Source: Lachnospiraceae bacterium (GTDB taxonomy: Bacteria > Bacillota > Clostridia > Lachnospirales > Lachnospiraceae). From it: a DNA stretch of 9,037 nucleotides. The notes beneath the pieces were generated by a model, which saw only the letters and a program-made list of their open reading frames with translations, ran no database searches and was not told where the DNA came from. A program made the translations under genes and the position numbers. Shown here piece by piece: positions 6,904 to 9,037 of this stretch; the first letter of the stretch is position 1, and each line of letters begins with the position of its first letter. Location: NCBI GenBank assembly GCA_003453515.1, contig DMLD01000081.1:1-9037 (forward strand). Direction: 5' to 3'.

Positions 6904-6916
6904 CCCGATTTGTTTT

Positions 6917-6922
6917 GGAGGA
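6917..6922 (+). promoter_or_regulatory. Ribosome binding site that sets the azlD start
   Basis: GGAGGA at 6917-6922 is seven bases before the ATG at 6930. An in-frame TTG at 6915 overlaps the site and is therefore unlikely to be the start. Confidence 0.75.
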
Positions 6923-6929
6923 CATACGG

Positions 6930-7241
6930 ATGGATCATTCGTTATTTTTTTTATACCTGGCACTGATGGCGGGATCAACCTATCTTATAAGGGTCGTTCC
7001 GTTTGTGCTCGTGAAAAATAAGATAAAAAACAGATACATAAGGGCGTTTTTGACATATATACCCTATGCGGTACTCACTGCCATGACGGTGCCTGCGATA
7101 TTCTATGCAACATCGTCCGTGGCTTCCGCGGCGATCGGGCTTGCGGTAGCCATATTGATGGCGGTATGTGGGTTCGGACTGATGCCGGTGGCGGTAGTGG
7201 CTTGTGCGAGTGTATATCTGGCAGAGCTGATACTGATGTAG
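6930..7241 (+). CDS. azlD: AzlD-type branched-chain amino acid exporter, small subunit
   Basis: AzlD is the small membrane subunit that works with AzlC (as BrnE with BrnF, or YgaH with YgaZ) in exporting branched-chain amino acids. The 103-residue product is of normal size for the family. It has about four hydrophobic segments (roughly residues 4-26, 40-58, 62-80 and 82-102). The family motif TYLIRVVPF is at 17-25, followed by a basic loop (KNKIKNRYIR) and FLTYIPYAVLTAMTVPAIF (40-58). The ATG at 6930 is chosen from the GGAGGA seven bases upstream. It lies 53 bases after azlC, with a small hairpin between, and 17 bases before the next coding region. Presence of both subunits side by side makes the functional call firm, although the exported substrate is inferred from the family. 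Confidence 0.92.
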   Translation: MDHSLFFLYLALMAGSTYLIRVVPFVLVKNKIKNRYIRAFLTYIPYAVLTAMTVPAIFYATSSVASAAIGLAVAILMAVCGFGLMPVAVVACASVYLAELILM

Positions 7242-7245
7242 AGTC

Positions 7246-7253
7246 AGGAGGGG
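7246..7253 (+). promoter_or_regulatory. Ribosome binding site that sets the response-regulator start
   Basis: AGGAGGGG at 7246-7253 precedes the ATG at 7259 by five bases (eight from the AGGAG core). The reading frame stays open upstream to 7166 inside azlD, but that extension lacks such a site and does not resemble a receiver domain. Confidence 0.85.
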
Positions 7254-7258
7254 CGGAT

Positions 7259-8317
7259 ATGGAAGAGGTAAGTGTCTATCTTGTTGAGGATGAGTTTGTG
7301 ATCCGTGAGGGCATCCGCAAAAATATAGACTGGGAGACCTACGGGTTGAGGCTTGTGGGTGACGCGGCAGACGGAGAGCTTGCGTGGAAGGAGATCAGCG
7401 AGCTTAAGCCGGATATAGTTATCACGGATATAAGAATGCCGTTCATGGACGGGCTCGAGCTTTCCTCTCTTATAAAAAAGGAGCTGCCCGGAACAGAGAT
7501 AGTAGTGCTCAGCGGACATGAGGAGTTTGAGTACGCCAAGGAGTGTATAAGGATCGGGGTGTCGGAGTATCTGCTAAAGCCCATAAGCCGTGAGGATCTG
7601 GTGGCGAAGGTGAACGTGATCGCCGACAAGCTGAGAGTCAAGCGCAAGGAAACCGAGATATCCGAGGTCGATCCGGGGCTGTTTGACAGGGAGAAGGTGC
7701 TCTCATTTTTGAGATCGGGGTCATCCGATGAGGCTGACAGGCTTGTAGACGAGATCATCGAGGAAACCGATGACGGCATGAGATCGCAGATGTTTCGTCA
7801 ATACCTGACGATGGACATATACTTTGCCACGGTCAGATATCTGAACGAGATCGGCATTTCCAAGGAAAAGACGGATGAGCTTGCGGTGGACATGTCCGTG
7901 CTCGCAAGCTATGAGGATACGGTAGAGTGTATAAGAGGCCTTCTGAAAAGCGCGTGTGAGCTCAGAGGCTTTGTCAGAAACACCAGACACTCAGAGGTGG
8001 TCGAGGGAGTGATCAGATATGTGGAGGCGCACTATAAGGATGAGGAGCTCTCTCTCAACCAGGTGGCGGATAATGTCAACTTTTCGGCAAATCATCTGAG
8101 CACGGTCTTTCATCAGGAATACGGGAAGTCGTTTGTCAAGTATCTGACCGATCTGCGTATGGAAAAGGCAAAGAAGCTTTTGCGCGAGACCGGCATGAGA
8201 TCCTCGGACGTGTGCTACGAGGTGGGGTACAAGGATCCGCATTATTTTTCTTCCATATTCAAAAAGACACAGGGGATGACCCCGACTCAGTACAGGGAAG
8301 GTAAGGGTATTAATTGA
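7259..8317 (+). CDS. YesN-type response regulator, receiver plus AraC DNA-binding domain
   Basis: This 352-residue protein is a two-component transcription regulator. Residues 3-122 are a receiver domain with the acidic pair Glu10/Asp11, phospho-acceptor Asp57 (IVITDIRMPFMDG), Ser85 (VVLSGH) and Lys107 (YLLKPIS), all intact. Residues about 123-240 form a helical linker of no recognised family, with a run of acidic residues (DEIIEETDD). Residues about 245-350 are an AraC/XylS DNA-binding domain with two helix-turn-helix units, about 264-284 (LSLNQVADNVNFSANHLSTVF in two parts) and 315-336 (VGYKDPHYFSSIFKK at the core). The layout is that of the YesN class, commonly controlling nearby transport or carbohydrate genes. 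It starts 17 bases after azlD, and its stop shares a base with the kinase start. Its targets are unknown; azlCD or the polysaccharide genes are natural candidates. Confidence 0.94.
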   Translation: MEEVSVYLVEDEFVIREGIRKNIDWETYGLRLVGDAADGELAWKEISELKPDIVITDIRMPFMDGLELSSLIKKELPGTEIVVLSGHEEFEYAKECIRIGVSEYLLKPISREDLVAKVNVIADKLRVKRKETEISEVDPGLFDREKVLSFLRSGSSDEADRLVDEIIEETDDGMRSQMFRQYLTMDIYFATVRYLNEIGISKEKTDELAVDMSVLASYEDTVECIRGLLKSACELRGFVRNTRHSEVVEGVIRYVEAHYKDEELSLNQVADNVNFSANHLSTVFHQEYGKSFVKYLTDLRMEKAKKLLRETGMRSSDVCYEVGYKDPHYFSSIFKKTQGMTPTQYREGKGIN

Positions 8318-9037
8318 TGAGCAAAAGCCTGAAGAATGAGAAAAAAAGGCTGTCACTGGTCAACCGTATCAGGATATCCTATGTGATCCCGTTCGTACCT
8401 ATCATAATCATGCTTAGTATCATCTATTACAATCTATGGCAGACCAACGCCGAGTATTCAACGATGATAGACTCGGTCGTCAAGGCAAGCAGCTTCTCGC
8501 TGGATTTCAAGCACGATATCGACTACGAGACCTATCTTCTGATCATCGGGCAGAAAAGTGAATCGACGACGCCTCTGCTCTCGATGATAAAGGAAGCAAG
8601 GGATGTGGTCGACGATCTCATGACGCTCACCAATACTGCAGAGAACAGAGAGCGTCTTGATCAGATGAACAAGTATCTCGACAATCTGAACAATTATATA
8701 AAATCCATTTTTGATAATGCAAGAAGTGAAGAGGTAGCGTACGATGAGAACATGCAGATCTGGGAGAACGATGTCCAGGTCGGGACGTCGCTTTTGCAGG
8801 AGGCGTTCTATCAATATATATATTATGAGGTAAAGGATCTCGAGAGGGAGAGAGATGAGCGGCTTGATATAAACAGAGGGATATTTACCGGCTCTGTTGT
8901 CATGATGATCATAACTGCGGCGCTCGTCATCATCATATCGTATTACTTCAACAGGCTGTTAAGACAGGTAAGACACGAGCAGATAAGACTCAGAAAAGCA
9001 GAGCTTTTGGTTTTGCAGTCGCAGATAAATCCGCACT
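8317..9037 (+). CDS. YesM/LytS-type sensor histidine kinase, 3' end outside window
   Basis: The reading frame from ATG at 8317 stays open to the window end (240 codons). The protein begins with a short basic cytoplasmic tail, a membrane helix at about residues 20-40, an external region of about 148 residues, and a second membrane helix at about 189-210. A cytoplasmic linker helix follows (RHEQIRLRKAEL), then QSQINPH at 234-240. That is the start of the QINPHFLYN motif of the His_kinase family used by YesM and LytS, and His240 would be the phospho-acceptor; the window ends right there, so the ATPase domain is not seen. The external region looks entirely helical and rich in Asn, Asp and Glu, more like a four-helix bundle than a Cache fold, and its ligand cannot be guessed. 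The start shares one base with the preceding stop (TGATG), so kinase and regulator are translated as a pair. Confidence 0.9.
   Translation, partial: MSKSLKNEKKRLSLVNRIRISYVIPFVPIIIMLSIIYYNLWQTNAEYSTMIDSVVKASSFSLDFKHDIDYETYLLIIGQKSESTTPLLSMIKEARDVVDDLMTLTNTAENRERLDQMNKYLDNLNNYIKSIFDNARSEEVAYDENMQIWENDVQVGTSLLQEAFYQYIYYEVKDLERERDERLDINRGIFTGSVVMMIITAALVIIISYYFNRLLRQVRHEQIRLRKAELLVLQSQINPH

Noticed and set aside
7166..7258. Upstream extension of the response regulator by 31 codons
   Set aside because: It lies mostly inside azlD, is not like a receiver domain, and a strong AGGAGG directly precedes the ATG at 7259.
7339..7779. 146-residue serine-rich frame on the complementary strand
   Set aside because: It is antisense to the well-supported receiver domain and its composition mirrors the sense codons.
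1..9037. Mobile elements, tRNA or rRNA genes, phage or defence systems
   Set aside because: No transposase, integrase, terminal inverted repeats, tRNA-like cloverleaf or defence-gene motifs were seen; nearly the whole window is assigned to coding regions.

Overview
The window most likely comes from a Bacillota genome, probably an anaerobic Lachnospiraceae-type Clostridia. The signs are strong AGGAGG/AGGTGAT Shine-Dalgarno sites, frequent ATA and AGA/AGG codons at moderate GC, a YesM/YesN-type two-component pair, and an Rml set beside a TagF-type polymerase. This placement is inference from gene content and codon style; no 16S or other marker gene is present. Every supported gene is on the + strand, and coding density is very high (largest gap 81 bases).

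Layout. (1) Bases 1-275 are the 3' end of a gene cut by the window edge. It encodes a hendecad-repeat coiled coil followed by a Gly/Ala-rich tail resembling the C-terminus of HerA-like (DUF853/YjgR-type) ATPases. (2) Bases 357-3805 hold a complete dTDP-L-rhamnose pathway in the order rmlB-rmlD-rmlC-rmlA, closely packed, with rmlD and rmlC sharing one base. (3) After an 81-base gap containing a hairpin flanked by 9-base direct repeats, bases 3887-6142 encode a 751-residue fusion of a GT2 glycosyltransferase and a TagF-like CDP-glycerol glycerophosphotransferase. (4) azlC (overlapping the fusion gene by 4 bases) and azlD encode a branched-chain amino acid exporter. (5) Bases 7259-9037 encode an AraC-type response regulator and, overlapping it by one base, a YesM/LytS-type sensor kinase truncated at the window end just at its phospho-acceptor histidine.

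How they may work together. RmlA-B-C-D turn glucose-1-phosphate and dTTP into dTDP-L-rhamnose. The fusion enzyme could add a sugar and glycerol-phosphate units, so the block fits synthesis of a rhamnose-containing, glycerol-phosphate-decorated surface polysaccharide. AzlCD and the two-component system are metabolically unrelated to that pathway, but overlaps and short spacing suggest they can be co-transcribed with it.

Most of the window is recognisable, well-conserved biology, and I do not see a clear undescribed system. The points most worth a second look are the GT2-TagF fusion with its acidic insert and basic linker, the tandem 33-base repeat at the left edge, the hairpin/direct-repeat element at 3808-3854, and the coupling of AzlCD to the polymer gene and to a two-component system.
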